From the NCBI RefSeq assembly GCF_902859705.1, contig NZ_CADIJO010000004.1, positions 248,001-312,000 on the forward strand: a stretch of 64,000 bases of DNA, in the 5' to 3' direction. Positions within the stretch are counted from its first letter, which is position 1, and every line of letters begins with the position of its first letter. The notes beneath the pieces were generated by a model. That model worked only from the letters and a program-made list of their open reading frames with translations, was not told the origin of the DNA and made no database searches. The DNA comes from Achromobacter deleyi. GTDB lineage: Bacteria > Pseudomonadota > Gammaproteobacteria > Burkholderiales > Burkholderiaceae_B. Position numbers and translations under genes: made by a program. Positions 1 through 8,675 of this stretch are shown here, in pieces.

Positions 1-246
1 CTGCAGTTCCAGCACGTCTTCGCCGGTATACGAGTGCGGCGCACGAAAGTACAGCGCGATGCCTTCGTCGAGGAGTTCGCCGTCCTGCGATTTGAACGGC
101 AGGTAATGGGCGTGGCGCGGCGTGAGGTCGCGCTGGAACAGGCGGCGCACCAATTCGGACAGGTCCGCACCAGAAACGCGCACGACGCCGATGCCGCCTC
201 TTCCGGGGGCGGTTGCAATGGCGGCGATGGGGGCGTGGACAGACAT
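1..246 (-). CDS. mnmE: tRNA modification GTPase MnmE (TrmE), N-terminal fragment
   Basis: MnmE works with MnmG to add the carboxymethylaminomethyl group to wobble uridine 34 of certain tRNAs. The 82 codons visible on the minus strand begin [20 protein letters not shown] and continue into VVRVSG, the typical start of the TrmE N-terminal folate-binding domain. The ATG is at 246-244. The frame is open to base 1 and the gene continues outside the window, so the GTPase domain is not seen. In many proteobacteria mnmE lies directly after yidC; here yidC ends about 15.8 kb away with accessory genes between. The identification rests on the conserved N-terminus only, but the match is strong. Confidence 0.9.
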   Translation of the reverse strand, partial: MSVHAPIAAIATAPGRGGIGVVRVSGADLSELVRRLFQRDLTPRHAHYLPFKSQDGELLDEGIALYFRAPHSYTGEDVLELQ

Positions 247-361
247 ATCAGGGACAAGGCTAAGCGAGAACAATAGGGGAATATAACTGTTGCGCGGCGG
301 CTTGTTTGCTGGTTATGGTGGCCCCGAGGTTTAAAACCCAAAACAGCTCAGGGAGATCACG

Positions 362-1948
362 ATGGCATATCGGTTTTCGCGTGCGTTGGCCTGTGGTTCG
401 GCCGCGGTAATGCTGGCTTTCGGCACCTTCAGTTCGGCGCTGGCGCGCGATCTGGTGATTGCCCTGAAAACTGAGCCGTCGTCGATGGATCCGCAGTACC
501 ACGCCCTGACGCCGAATACGCAGATATCCCAGACCATCTTCGATACGCTGGTCGCGACCGACGCCCAGCTCAAGCCCGTGCCGGCGCTGGCCGAATCCTG
601 GACCGTGGACGGCAAGGTGTGGACGTTCAAGCTGCGCCCCGGGGTGAAATTCTCGGATGGCACGCCGTTCACCGCCGAAGACGTGGTGTTCACGTATGAC
701 CGCGTACCCAAGGTGCCGAACAGCCCGTCGCCATTCACGCTGTATCTGGGGTCTGTCGCCAAGACGGAAGCCGTGGATCCGATGACGCTGCGTGTGACCA
801 CCAAAGAAGTCGCGCCCAACCTGCTCGTGAACCTGGCGCAATTGCCGATCATGTCCAAGAAAGCCGCATCGGGCCCTGCAGCCGAAGGCAAGACGACGAC
901 GGAACTCAACAGCGGCGATGGCCTGGTGGGCACCGGCCCGTACAAGTTCGTGTCGTGGAAGCGCGGCGCGGAATTCGTGCTGGCGCGCAATGACAATTAC
1001 TGGGGCAAGAAACCGACCTGGGACAAGGTGATCTACCGCCCGATCAGCAATGCCGCGGCGCGCGTGGCCGCCCTGTTGGCCGGGGACGTCGACATGATCG
1101 AGGATCCCCCCACCGATGACCTGCCCAAGCTGAAGGGCGACAAGAAGCTGTACGTCGAAGAGACGCCGTCGGTGCGCGTGGTGTACGTGGCGCTGGATCA
1201 ATACGCCGAGCCCTCGCCCGGCATCCAGGGCACCGAAAAGAATCCGATGAAGGACAAGCGCGTGCGTGAAGCGCTGTCCCTGGCGATCAACCGCGATGCG
1301 CTGGTGGAACGCGTGATGGGGGGCGTGGCATTGCCAGCCGGCAACCTGCTGCCCTACCCCATGTTCGGATCCAGCAAGGAACATTCCAAGGCGCCCAAGG
1401 CTGACGTCGAAAAGGCGAAAGCGCTGCTGAAGGAAGCGGGTTATCCCAACGGCTTCTCTATCACGCTGGGCTCGCCGTCGGGCCGCTACGTCAACGATTC
1501 GAAGGTGGCGCAGGCCATCGCGTCGATGTGGACGCGTATCGGCGTGAAGACCAGCGTGGATGCGATGGCGCCGCCGGTGTTCTTCAAGAACCGCGACAGC
1601 TATGCGTTCTCGGCCTATCTGGCGGGCTGGTCGGTGACCAGCGGCGAGATGTCCAATGCGTTGACGTCGTTGCTGGTGACGCGCAATCCCGAGGCGGGCC
1701 TGGGCACCACCAACCGCAGCCGCTATTCGAACCCCAAGATGGACGAGCTGGTGAAGGAAGCCTCGTCCACCATGGATGATGCCAAGCGTGCCGAACTGCT
1801 GTCGCAGGCCAGCAATATCGCCATGGACGACTACGCGATGCTGCCGGTGCACTTCGAACTGTCGGTGTGGGCGATGAAGAACGACATCCGTTACCAAGGC
1901 CGTCCTGACCAGGTGACGCTGGCGCAGTTCGCGACGTTGAAGAAGTAA
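362..1948 (+). CDS. ABC transporter substrate-binding protein, family 5 (dipeptide/oligopeptide type)
   Basis: This 528-residue periplasmic binding protein would deliver a peptide-like or related ligand to the permease encoded next to it. Residues 1-28 form a signal peptide (basic start, hydrophobic core, cut after SSALA). The mature part has the family-5 layout, with VPALAESWTVDGKVWTFKLR and the FSDGTPFTAEDVVFTYDR block near residues 98-115. The length fits DppA/OppA-class proteins. A GGGAG-like ribosome site lies just before the ATG. It is the first gene of a five-gene dpp-type operon (362-5900). The true ligand cannot be read from sequence: family-5 proteins also bind heme, nickel, opines and glutathione. 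The M20 amidohydrolase downstream suggests an acylated amino acid or peptide. Confidence 0.9.
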   Translation: MAYRFSRALACGSAAVMLAFGTFSSALARDLVIALKTEPSSMDPQYHALTPNTQISQTIFDTLVATDAQLKPVPALAESWTVDGKVWTFKLRPGVKFSDGTPFTAEDVVFTYDRVPKVPNSPSPFTLYLGSVAKTEAVDPMTLRVTTKEVAPNLLVNLAQLPIMSKKAASGPAAEGKTTTELNSGDGLVGTGPYKFVSWKRGAEFVLARNDNYWGKKPTWDKVIYRPISNAAARVAALLAGDVDMIEDPPTDDLPKLKGDKKLYVEETPSVRVVYVALDQYAEPSPGIQGTEKNPMKDKRVREALSLAINRDALVERVMGGVALPAGNLLPYPMFGSSKEHSKAPKADVEKAKALLKEAGYPNGFSITLGSPSGRYVNDSKVAQAIASMWTRIGVKTSVDAMAPPVFFKNRDSYAFSAYLAGWSVTSGEMSNALTSLLVTRNPEAGLGTTNRSRYSNPKMDELVKEASSTMDDAKRAELLSQASNIAMDDYAMLPVHFELSVWAMKNDIRYQGRPDQVTLAQFATLKK

Positions 1949-1970
1949 TGCGGTCGTTGGGCAGGTTCCC

Positions 1971-2945
1971 GTGCTAGCGACAATCGTACGAAGGCTGCTG
2001 CAAACCATCGTCGTCATGCTGGTGATGTCGGCGTTGGTCTTCGCCGGCATCTACATGGTGGGCGATCCGGTATCGATGCTGGCCAGTCCGGAGGCCACCG
2101 AAGCGCAACGCGCCGCGATACGCGCATCGCTGGGCCTGGACCTGCCGCTCTGGCGGCAGTACCTGATCTTCATGGGCCAGGCGGTGCGCGGCGATTTCGG
2201 CAATAGCTTCCTGACTGGCGAGCCGGCCATGCACTTGATTCTCGAGCGCATGCCGGCCACCGTCGAGCTGGCCTGTGTGGCCATGCTGCTGTCGGTGCTG
2301 ATTGGCGTGCCGCTGGGCATCCTGGCCGGGCTCAAGCCCAAGGCGGCGGGCTCACGCGCCATCATGACGGGTTCGGTGCTGGGCTTTTCCTTGCCCAACT
2401 TCTGGGTCGGCCTGATGCTGATCATGGTGTTCGCCGTGATGCTGGGCTGGGTGCCGGCCGGCGGTCGCGGGCAGACGGTCAGCATCGGGTCATTGCAACT
2501 GAGCGTGCTGACGCTGAACGGCTGGTTGAGCCTGGCGCTGCCGGCGGCCACCATCGCATTTGCCAAGTGCGCCATGATCATCCGCGTGACGCGGGCGGCC
2601 ACGCGCGAGGCGCTGCCGATGGACTACATCAAGTTCGCGCGCGCCAAGGGGCTGTCGGAAAAGCGCGTGCTGGGCGTGCACCTGCTCAAGAACATCCTGA
2701 TTCCCGTGGTGACGGTGGCAGGCCTGGAATTCGGCCAGGTGATGGCGTTTGCCGTGGTGACCGAGACCGTCTTTTCGTGGCCGGGCATGGGCAAGCTGCT
2801 GATCGACTCCATCATCAACCTGGACCGCCCGGTGGTAGTGGCGTATCTGCTGTTGATCGTGTTTTTCCTTGTCATGCTGAACCTCGTGGTGGACATCATC
2901 TATACGGTGCTGGACCCCCGCGTACGCCTGGATAGCCGCCGATGA
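1971..2945 (+). CDS. ABC transporter permease, DppB/OppB family
   Basis: Inner-membrane permease of 324 residues that forms half of the transport channel. It opens with a hydrophobic helix at about residues 8-30, followed by the periplasmic segment GDPVSMLASPEATEAQRAAI typical of DppB. The cytoplasmic EAA loop, which contacts the ATPases, lies near residues 213-245 (YIKFARAKGLSEKRVLGVHL). The start is GTG at 1971, 22 bases after the binding-protein stop; the ribosome site is weak. The stop overlaps the next gene by 4 bases (ATGA), indicating translational coupling. Confidence in the family is high; the substrate is unknown. Confidence 0.9.
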   Translation: MLATIVRRLLQTIVVMLVMSALVFAGIYMVGDPVSMLASPEATEAQRAAIRASLGLDLPLWRQYLIFMGQAVRGDFGNSFLTGEPAMHLILERMPATVELACVAMLLSVLIGVPLGILAGLKPKAAGSRAIMTGSVLGFSLPNFWVGLMLIMVFAVMLGWVPAGGRGQTVSIGSLQLSVLTLNGWLSLALPAATIAFAKCAMIIRVTRAATREALPMDYIKFARAKGLSEKRVLGVHLLKNILIPVVTVAGLEFGQVMAFAVVTETVFSWPGMGKLLIDSIINLDRPVVVAYLLLIVFFLVMLNLVVDIIYTVLDPRVRLDSRR

Positions 2946-3862
2946 ATACGCCCGCGACCGCAAGCGCGCCGCCCGCCGCGGCCAAGGAGCAGACGCCCTG
3001 GCGCCGCTTCGTGGCGGATTTCTTTGCCAGCAAGCTGGCCACGCTGGGTCTGGTGATGCTGGTGGTGATCGTCGGCGCAGCGCTGCTGGCGCCGTGGATC
3101 GCGCCGCAGAATCCGTACGACCTGGCGTCGCTGGACATCATGGACTCCAAGCTCAAGCCCGGCAGCGAGAGCGGCGATGGCGCCATGCGCTATTGGCTGG
3201 GCACGGATGGCCAGGCGCGCGATCTGTTGTCGGCCATTCTGTATGGCATGCGCACCAGCCTGATGGTGGCAACGGTGTCGGTGCTGGCAGCCTTCGGTAT
3301 CGGCGCCACGGTGGGGCTGATCGCCGCGTACTTTGGCGGCCGCATCGACGCGCTGCTGATGCGGATTGTGGATATCCAGCTGTCGTTTCCTGCGATCCTG
3401 GTGGCGTTGATGCTGCTGGCGATTCTGGGCAAGGGTGTGGATAAGGTGATCATCGCGCTGATCGTGGTGCAGTGGGCTTATTTTGCCCGCGCGGCCCGCG
3501 GCGCGGCGCTGGTCGAGCGCGGCAAGGAATACGTCGAGGCGGCGCGCTGCATGTCGCTCTCGTGGGGACGGGTGCTGTTTCGCCACGTGTTGCCCAACTG
3601 TATGCCGCCGCTCATCGTGATCGCCACGATCGACCTGGCGCACGCCATCGCGCTGGAAGCCACGCTGTCGTTCCTGGGGGTGGGCGTGCCGGTGACCGAG
3701 CCGTCGTTGGGCATGCTGATCTACAACGGCTTCGAATACCTGCTGTCGGGCCAATACTGGATTTCGTTCTTTCCCGGCATTGCGCTGGCGCTGGCTATCA
3801 TCGCCATCAACCTGGTGGGTGACCACCTGCGCGATGTGCTCAACCCGCGCCACGCGAATTGA
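2942..3862 (+). CDS. ABC transporter permease, DppC/OppC family
   Basis: Second permease of the dpp-type importer, 306 residues. The N-terminus has an alanine-rich cytoplasmic lead and then the first membrane helix (LGLVMLVVIVGAALLAPWIA), as usual in DppC. The segment YWLGTDGQARDLLSAILYG is the conserved periplasmic DppC motif (GTDxxGRDxxSRxxxG). The EAA loop is near residue 193 (GKEYVEAARCMSLSWGRVLF). It overlaps dppB-like by 4 bases and would pair with that protein in the membrane. Confidence 0.9.
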   Translation: MNTPATASAPPAAAKEQTPWRRFVADFFASKLATLGLVMLVVIVGAALLAPWIAPQNPYDLASLDIMDSKLKPGSESGDGAMRYWLGTDGQARDLLSAILYGMRTSLMVATVSVLAAFGIGATVGLIAAYFGGRIDALLMRIVDIQLSFPAILVALMLLAILGKGVDKVIIALIVVQWAYFARAARGAALVERGKEYVEAARCMSLSWGRVLFRHVLPNCMPPLIVIATIDLAHAIALEATLSFLGVGVPVTEPSLGMLIYNGFEYLLSGQYWISFFPGIALALAIIAINLVGDHLRDVLNPRHAN

Positions 3863-3873
3863 GGGCGGACGCG

Positions 3874-4884
3874 ATGCAGACCCAAGCTGTGGAAAAGCCG
3901 CTGGCCACGCCAGGCCCCGTGCTGCAAGTGCACGGACTGAAGACGCACTTCTTCACGCGCAACGGCGTGGTGAAGGCGGTGGATGGCGTCGACCTGACCT
4001 TGGCCGAAGGCGAGATTCTGGGGCTGGTGGGCGAGTCGGGGTCGGGCAAGAGCATCACGGGATTTTCGTTGATGGGCCTGCTGGACGAACCGGGCCGCAT
4101 CGTCGACGGTGAATTGCGCTTGAATGGCGAAGACCTGCGCGGCGCATCGCCCGCGCGCTGGCGCCAGTTGCGCGGGCAGGAGATCGCCATGATCTTCCAG
4201 GACCCGATGATGACGCTGAACCCGGTGCTGCGCGTCGATACGCAGATGATCGAGGCGGTGCAGGCGCATCATAAGGTGTCGCGCGACCAAGCGCGCGACC
4301 GGGCGTTGCAGACGCTGACGATGGTCGGCATTCCGTCGCCGCAGGAACGGCTGCGTGCGTATCCGCACCAGTTGTCCGGCGGCATGCGCCAGCGCGTGGC
4401 GATCGCGATCGCGCTGCTGAATTCGCCGCGCTTGATCATTGCCGACGAGCCCACCACGGCGCTGGATGTGACCATCCAGGGGCAGATTCTGTTCGAAGTG
4501 CAGAAGCTGTGCCGCGAGACCGGCACGGGCCTGATCTGGATCACGCATGATCTGGCGGTGGTGGCGGGCCTGGCCGACCGCGTGTCGGTGATGTATGCCG
4601 GCCGCGTCGTGGAAACCGGCAGCACGCAGGACGTGATCAGCCACCCCATGCACCCGTATACGCATGGCCTGATCGCGTCGATTCCCACGCCTGAATCGCG
4701 TGGCCGTCCGCTGGTGCCGATTCCCGGCATGACGCCGTCGCTGCTCAACCTGCCGCAAGGCTGTGCGTTTCGCGGGCGGTGTCCGCGCGCGACCGACGCC
4801 TGTCTGGTCGAGCCGCAACCCGTGGAAGTCCGCCCGGCGCAATGGGTGCGCTGCTGGCATGCCGGAGACCCTGACATCAAATGA
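3874..4884 (+). CDS. ABC transporter ATP-binding protein, DppD/OppD family
   Basis: Cytoplasmic ATPase (336 residues) that powers the importer together with the following gene. Walker A is GESGSGKS at residues 53-60, the signature LSGGMRQR begins near 167, and Walker B with catalytic Glu is IIADEPTTALD. The C-terminus holds the oligopeptide-transporter ATPase extension with the cysteine pattern GCAFRGRCPRATDAC. I start at ATG 3874 because GAGGGCGG lies a few bases upstream; an in-frame TTG at 3859 is less likely. The end overlaps the next gene by 4 bases. Confidence 0.9.
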   Translation: MQTQAVEKPLATPGPVLQVHGLKTHFFTRNGVVKAVDGVDLTLAEGEILGLVGESGSGKSITGFSLMGLLDEPGRIVDGELRLNGEDLRGASPARWRQLRGQEIAMIFQDPMMTLNPVLRVDTQMIEAVQAHHKVSRDQARDRALQTLTMVGIPSPQERLRAYPHQLSGGMRQRVAIAIALLNSPRLIIADEPTTALDVTIQGQILFEVQKLCRETGTGLIWITHDLAVVAGLADRVSVMYAGRVVETGSTQDVISHPMHPYTHGLIASIPTPESRGRPLVPIPGMTPSLLNLPQGCAFRGRCPRATDACLVEPQPVEVRPAQWVRCWHAGDPDIK

Positions 4885-5900
4885 GCGCAGCAGAACGCGG
4901 CGCCGCCGCCCCCATCCTGTCCCTGCGCGGTGTGGAATTGCGATTCACGCAGCCCGTGGACCTGGCCGGCCGCATCGCCAACCTGTTGGGGGCGGGCCTG
5001 AAGACGCAGGTCGTGCACGCGGTGGCCGGCGTCGACCTGAACGTGCAGCCGGGCGAAGTCATCGGCATCGTTGGCGAATCGGGTTGCGGCAAGTCGACGC
5101 TGGGCCGCATCGTGTCCGGCATCTTGCCGCCCTCTTCCGGCGAAGTGCACTACCAGGGCCAGGCCGTGAAGGCCATGGCGGGGCCGGCACGACGCGCCTA
5201 CGAGCTGGGCGTGCAGATGATCTTCCAGGACCCGTATGCCTCGCTCAATCCGCGCATGCGGGTGCGCGAGATCATCGGCGAGGCGCCGGTGGCGCATGGT
5301 TTGATACGGGCCCGCGACAAGGCCGAGTACGTGGCAGGCCTGATGCGCCAGGTCGGGTTGGACCCAAGCTTTGCGCAGCGCTATCCGCATCAATTCTCGG
5401 GTGGCCAGCGCCAGCGCATCGGCATCGCGCGGGCATTGGCGCTCAAGCCGTCGGTGATCGTCTGCGACGAGGCCGTGGCTGCGCTGGATGTGTCCATCCA
5501 GGCGCAGGTGCTGAACCTGTTCGAGCAACTGCGCGACGACTTGGACCTGACCTACCTGTTCATCAGCCACAACCTGAGCGTGGTCAGCCATATTTCGGAT
5601 CGCGTGGCCATCATGTACCTGGGGCGCGTGGTCGAGCTGGCGCCCACCGACATGGTGTTCCAGCGTGCCAACCATCCGTACACGCAGGCGTTGCTGAAAG
5701 AGCTGCCCACGTTGACGCCGGGGCGTCGCAGTTACCAGCCCATCAAGGGCGAGTTGCCGTCGCCGCTGGACCCGCCCAGCGGCTGTGCGTTTCACCCGCG
5801 TTGTCCACAGGCGATGGCGCGCTGCAAGACCGAGCGGCCGCTGCTGCGCGAGATTGCGCCAGGGCAATTCAGCGCCTGCCATCTGAACGATGCGGCCTGA
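4881..5900 (+). CDS. ABC transporter ATP-binding protein, DppF/OppF family
   Basis: Second ATPase of the importer, 339 residues. Walker A is GESGCGKST starting at residue 65, the signature FSGGQRQRI starts near 172, and Walker B reads VIVCDEAVAALD, with Ala where most family members have Pro after the catalytic Glu. The C-terminal extension again carries GCAFHPRCPQA. The partner ATPase overlaps it by 4 bases. This is the last transporter gene; 119 bases then separate it from the amidohydrolase, so that gene may be in the same transcript. Confidence 0.9.
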   Translation: MSAAERGAAAPILSLRGVELRFTQPVDLAGRIANLLGAGLKTQVVHAVAGVDLNVQPGEVIGIVGESGCGKSTLGRIVSGILPPSSGEVHYQGQAVKAMAGPARRAYELGVQMIFQDPYASLNPRMRVREIIGEAPVAHGLIRARDKAEYVAGLMRQVGLDPSFAQRYPHQFSGGQRQRIGIARALALKPSVIVCDEAVAALDVSIQAQVLNLFEQLRDDLDLTYLFISHNLSVVSHISDRVAIMYLGRVVELAPTDMVFQRANHPYTQALLKELPTLTPGRRSYQPIKGELPSPLDPPSGCAFHPRCPQAMARCKTERPLLREIAPGQFSACHLNDAA

Positions 5901-6019
5901 CCCTCATCCGTAACAGGGCTGGACGCGGCGGGTGGCCAGCGCGAGAATTCCTGCGATAGTCCGTTTATGCAGACGTTGCCTTTTCGATCCGAACCTCTAC
6001 CGACCGCTTATCCACAGCC

Positions 6020-7222
6020 ATGAAAACCCTAGCCGAAATCGAACGCGCCCACGGCGATCTGACCGCCCTGCGCCGCGATATCCACGCCCACCCCGAACTG
6101 GCCTTCCAGGAAACGCGTACGTCGAACCTGGTGGCCGAGCGCCTGCGCGAATGGGGGCTGGAAGTGCACACCGGCCTGGGGAAAACCGGCGTGGTCGGCG
6201 TATTGCGCGGCGGCAACGGCGGCAAGACGGTGGGCCTGCGCGCCGACATGGATGCGCTGCCCATGCCCGAGCACAATCGCTTCGCGCACAAGTCGACCAT
6301 CAGCGGCCGCATGCATGGCTGTGGCCACGATGGCCACACCACGATGCTGCTGGGCGCAGCCCAGTATCTGTCCAAGCATCGCAATTTCGACGGCACGGTG
6401 GTGTTCATCTTCCAGCCCGCCGAAGAAGGCGGCAATGCCGGCGCGCGGGCAATGATGCAGGACGGCCTGTTCGACAGATTTCCGTGCGATGCCGTGTTCG
6501 GCATCCACAACATGCCGGGCATGCCGGTGAACCAGTTCGGTTTCCGTACCGGCCCCACCATGGCGTCCAGCAATCGCTGGGACATCGTCATCAAGGGGGT
6601 GGGCGGCCATGCCGCGCAGCCGCACGCGTCGGTCGATCCGATCATCGTGGCCGCCGACATGGTGCATGCGCTGCAGACCGTCATCTCGCGCAGCAAAGAC
6701 CCGCTGGAGCAGGCCGTGCTGTCGATCACGCAGATTCACGCGGGCGATGCCTACAACGTCATTCCCGGCGAAGCCGTGCTGCGTGGCACCGTGCGCACCT
6801 ATTCGGTGGCGGTGCTGGACAAGATCGAAGCCGACATGCGGCGTATCGCCACGACGCTGCCGCAGGTGTACGGCGGCACCGGCACGCTGGATTTCGTGCG
6901 TGCCTATCCGCCGCTGGTGAACTGGGAAAAAGAAACCGCGTTTGCCGCGCAGGTGGCCGAAGACGCCTTTGGCGCCGAGAACGTGGTGCGCGAGATGCCG
7001 CCGTTCATGGGGGCGGAAGATTTTTCCTTCTTCCTGGAAGCGTTGCCGGGTACGTACCTGTTCCTGGGCAACGGCGACGGCGACCATCGCATGGAGAGCT
7101 ATCACGGCATGGGGCCGTGCCAGCTGCACAACCCCAACTACGATTTCAACGATGCCTTGCTGCCGGTGGGCGCGACGTATTGGGTCAAGTTGGTCGAGGC
7201 CTTCCTGCCCGCGCAGAAGTGA
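6020..7222 (+). CDS. M20 family amidohydrolase (hippurate hydrolase/aminoacylase type)
   Basis: A 400-residue metal-dependent amidohydrolase that would cleave an N-acyl amino acid or related amide in the cytoplasm. The metal and catalytic motif MHGCGHDGHTTMLLGAA places Cys101, His103 and Asp104; the Glu pair at residues 135-136 (PAEEGG) follows, and the dimerisation domain starts near 190 (GVGGHAAQPHASVDPI). Size and motifs match the HipO/IAA-amino-acid hydrolase group. The ATG has no clear ribosome site: the nonamer TTATCCACA ends 3 bases before it. The dpp-type importer just upstream probably brings in its substrate. A strong terminator lies downstream. The exact substrate is unknown. Confidence 0.88.
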   Translation: MKTLAEIERAHGDLTALRRDIHAHPELAFQETRTSNLVAERLREWGLEVHTGLGKTGVVGVLRGGNGGKTVGLRADMDALPMPEHNRFAHKSTISGRMHGCGHDGHTTMLLGAAQYLSKHRNFDGTVVFIFQPAEEGGNAGARAMMQDGLFDRFPCDAVFGIHNMPGMPVNQFGFRTGPTMASSNRWDIVIKGVGGHAAQPHASVDPIIVAADMVHALQTVISRSKDPLEQAVLSITQIHAGDAYNVIPGEAVLRGTVRTYSVAVLDKIEADMRRIATTLPQVYGGTGTLDFVRAYPPLVNWEKETAFAAQVAEDAFGAENVVREMPPFMGAEDFSFFLEALPGTYLFLGNGDGDHRMESYHGMGPCQLHNPNYDFNDALLPVGATYWVKLVEAFLPAQK

Positions 7223-7298
7223 TTCGTTTGCATCCTTGCGGCGGATTTGCACCGCCCTTCAGCCATGAGCGCTATTAGCTTATGCGTGCAGCGCATGA

Positions 7299-7330
7299 AG
7301 CCGCCCGGCCTCCCCCGGGCGGCTTTTCTA
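7299..7330 (+). terminator. Rho-independent terminator after the M20 amidohydrolase gene
   Basis: A perfect 10-bp stem (AGCCGCCCGG at 7299-7308 with CCGGGCGGCT at 7315-7324) and a 6-base loop are followed by TTTTCTATAT. It lies about 75 bases after the amidohydrolase stop and closes the dpp-type operon. Confidence 0.85.
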
Positions 7331-7475
7331 TATGACGGGAAGCTTTGTTCAAACGCCGATATCTTCGTTTGAGATACAAGGCACGCTTTCCATAATCGAT
7401 CATTCCTGATCCGCCCGTGGGCGGGTCGCAGAGCCAGCGCAGGCGGCATTGCCGCCACGCGAACCGGAGCGATCG

Positions 7476-8384
7476 ATGTCCCAGAGCAATGCCGTGCGGC
7501 GTGTGGAGGCTGGCGCCGCCATCCCCCAACCGCGGACGTTCGAGCTGCGGCCTTTGGCCGGCCCGGTGGGCGCGGAGATCATCGGCCTGGACCTGTCGCG
7601 CGAGCTGACATCGGCCGACTTCTCGCGGGTGCACCAGGCGCACCTGGATCACCATCTGCTGGTGTTTCGCGACCAGCGCATCACGCCGCAGCAGCATATC
7701 GATTTCAGCCGCCGCTTTGGCCGCCTGATGATTCACGTGCTGCACCAGTTCCATCTGGCCGGACACCCTGAAATTCTGATCGTGTCCAACATCGTCGAAG
7801 ACGGCAAGCCTGTCGGTCTGGGCGATGCCGGCAAGTACTGGCATTCGGACATCTCGTACAAGGAACTGCCCAGCCTGGGGTCGCTGCTGCATGCGCAGGA
7901 GCTGCCCGCCGAAGGCGGCGACACGCTGTTCGCCAACATGCACCTGGCCTACGACACCCTGCCCGCGGCGCTGCGCAGCGCCATTGAAGGCAAGCGCGCG
8001 GTGCATTCCTACCTGGCCAAGTACGGCCAGCTGCAGAAGGAAGGCAATTGGCGCCCCAACCTGAGCGCGCAGCAAGTGGCGCAGGTGCAGGAAGTGGTGC
8101 ATCCGGTGGTGCGTACGCATCCGGAGAACGGACGCCGTGCGCTGTTCGTCAGCGAAGGATTCACGACGCGCATCGAAGGCCTGCCGGAAGACGAAAGCCG
8201 CCAGTTGCTGGACGAATTGTTTGCCCACAGCATCCGGCCGGAACATCTGTACCGCCATCGCTGGCAGCCGCATGACCTGGTGTTCTGGGACAACCGTTCG
8301 CTGATCCACCTGGCCGGCGGCACGCCCGATCACCTGCGGCGCAAGCTGTACCGCACCACGATTGAAGGCGATGTGCCGGTCTGA
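7476..8384 (+). CDS. TauD/TfdA family Fe(II)/2-oxoglutarate dioxygenase
   Basis: A 302-residue non-heme iron oxygenase that couples 2-oxoglutarate decarboxylation to hydroxylation of a small organic acid or sulfonate. The iron ligands are visible: His123 and Asp125 in YWHSDISYKE, and the distal His278 in NRSLIHLAGG. The 2-oxoglutarate-binding Arg is in LRRKLYRTTIEGD. I start at ATG 7476, which has CGGAGCG at suitable spacing; a TTG at 7449 is possible but less likely. The gene stands alone except for the small exported peptide 45 bases downstream. Taurine, other sulfonates and aryloxyalkanoates are all possible substrates. Confidence 0.87.
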   Translation: MSQSNAVRRVEAGAAIPQPRTFELRPLAGPVGAEIIGLDLSRELTSADFSRVHQAHLDHHLLVFRDQRITPQQHIDFSRRFGRLMIHVLHQFHLAGHPEILIVSNIVEDGKPVGLGDAGKYWHSDISYKELPSLGSLLHAQELPAEGGDTLFANMHLAYDTLPAALRSAIEGKRAVHSYLAKYGQLQKEGNWRPNLSAQQVAQVQEVVHPVVRTHPENGRRALFVSEGFTTRIEGLPEDESRQLLDELFAHSIRPEHLYRHRWQPHDLVFWDNRSLIHLAGGTPDHLRRKLYRTTIEGDVPV

Positions 8385-8429
8385 CGCCGGTTCATTCACC
8401 GCCCCCCGTACTTATCCACAAGGACCGCC

Positions 8430-8600
8430 ATGCGTCTTTCCTCTGAACTACGTGAACGCCTGGTTCGCGCCGCGACCGGTGCGGGCCTGGCATTGGCGCT
8501 AGGCCTCGTTGCACTGGCTTCGCCTACGCCGTCCGTCGCGGCGCAAGCCGGCCAGGCGGTTGCATCGCAACCGCACAGCGCCGCATCGGTGACGAAGTAA
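8430..8600 (+). CDS. Small exported peptide of unknown function
   Basis: A 56-residue open frame that begins MRLSSELRERLVRAATGAG. It has a charged N-terminus, a hydrophobic stretch (residues 17-31, GAGLALALGLVALAS) and a likely signal-peptidase site around PSVAAQA, leaving a mature peptide of only about 17 residues (AGQAVASQPHSAASVTK). An AAGGA ribosome site precedes the ATG by about 6 bases, directly after a TTATCCACA nonamer. It follows the TauD-type gene by 45 bases and is probably co-transcribed. I do not recognise the family. The clear ribosome site and signal-peptide shape support a real gene, but its size leaves doubt. Confidence 0.6.
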   Translation: MRLSSELRERLVRAATGAGLALALGLVALASPTPSVAAQAGQAVASQPHSAASVTK

Positions 8601-8608
8601 TCCGACTG

Positions 8609-8644
8609 CCCGGGCCGGGGCTGGGGATAACCTGCCGGCCCGGG
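8609..8644. terminator. GC-rich hairpin between convergent genes
   Basis: CCCGGGCCGG (8609-8618) pairs perfectly with CCGGCCCGGG (8635-8644) around a 16-base loop. It lies between the exported-peptide gene and the 3' end of the TonB-dependent receptor gene, which converge here. There is no T-tract, so termination from either side is inferred from position only. Confidence 0.5.
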
Positions 8645-8675
8645 ACAATGCTGGCGCACAAACGCCTGGCGACGC

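Noticed and set aside
260..2050. Long open frame on the minus strand opposite the family-5 binding protein
   Set aside because: Its composition is Arg/His/Gln-rich without family motifs, as expected from the antisense of a GC-rich gene; the plus-strand protein is well conserved.
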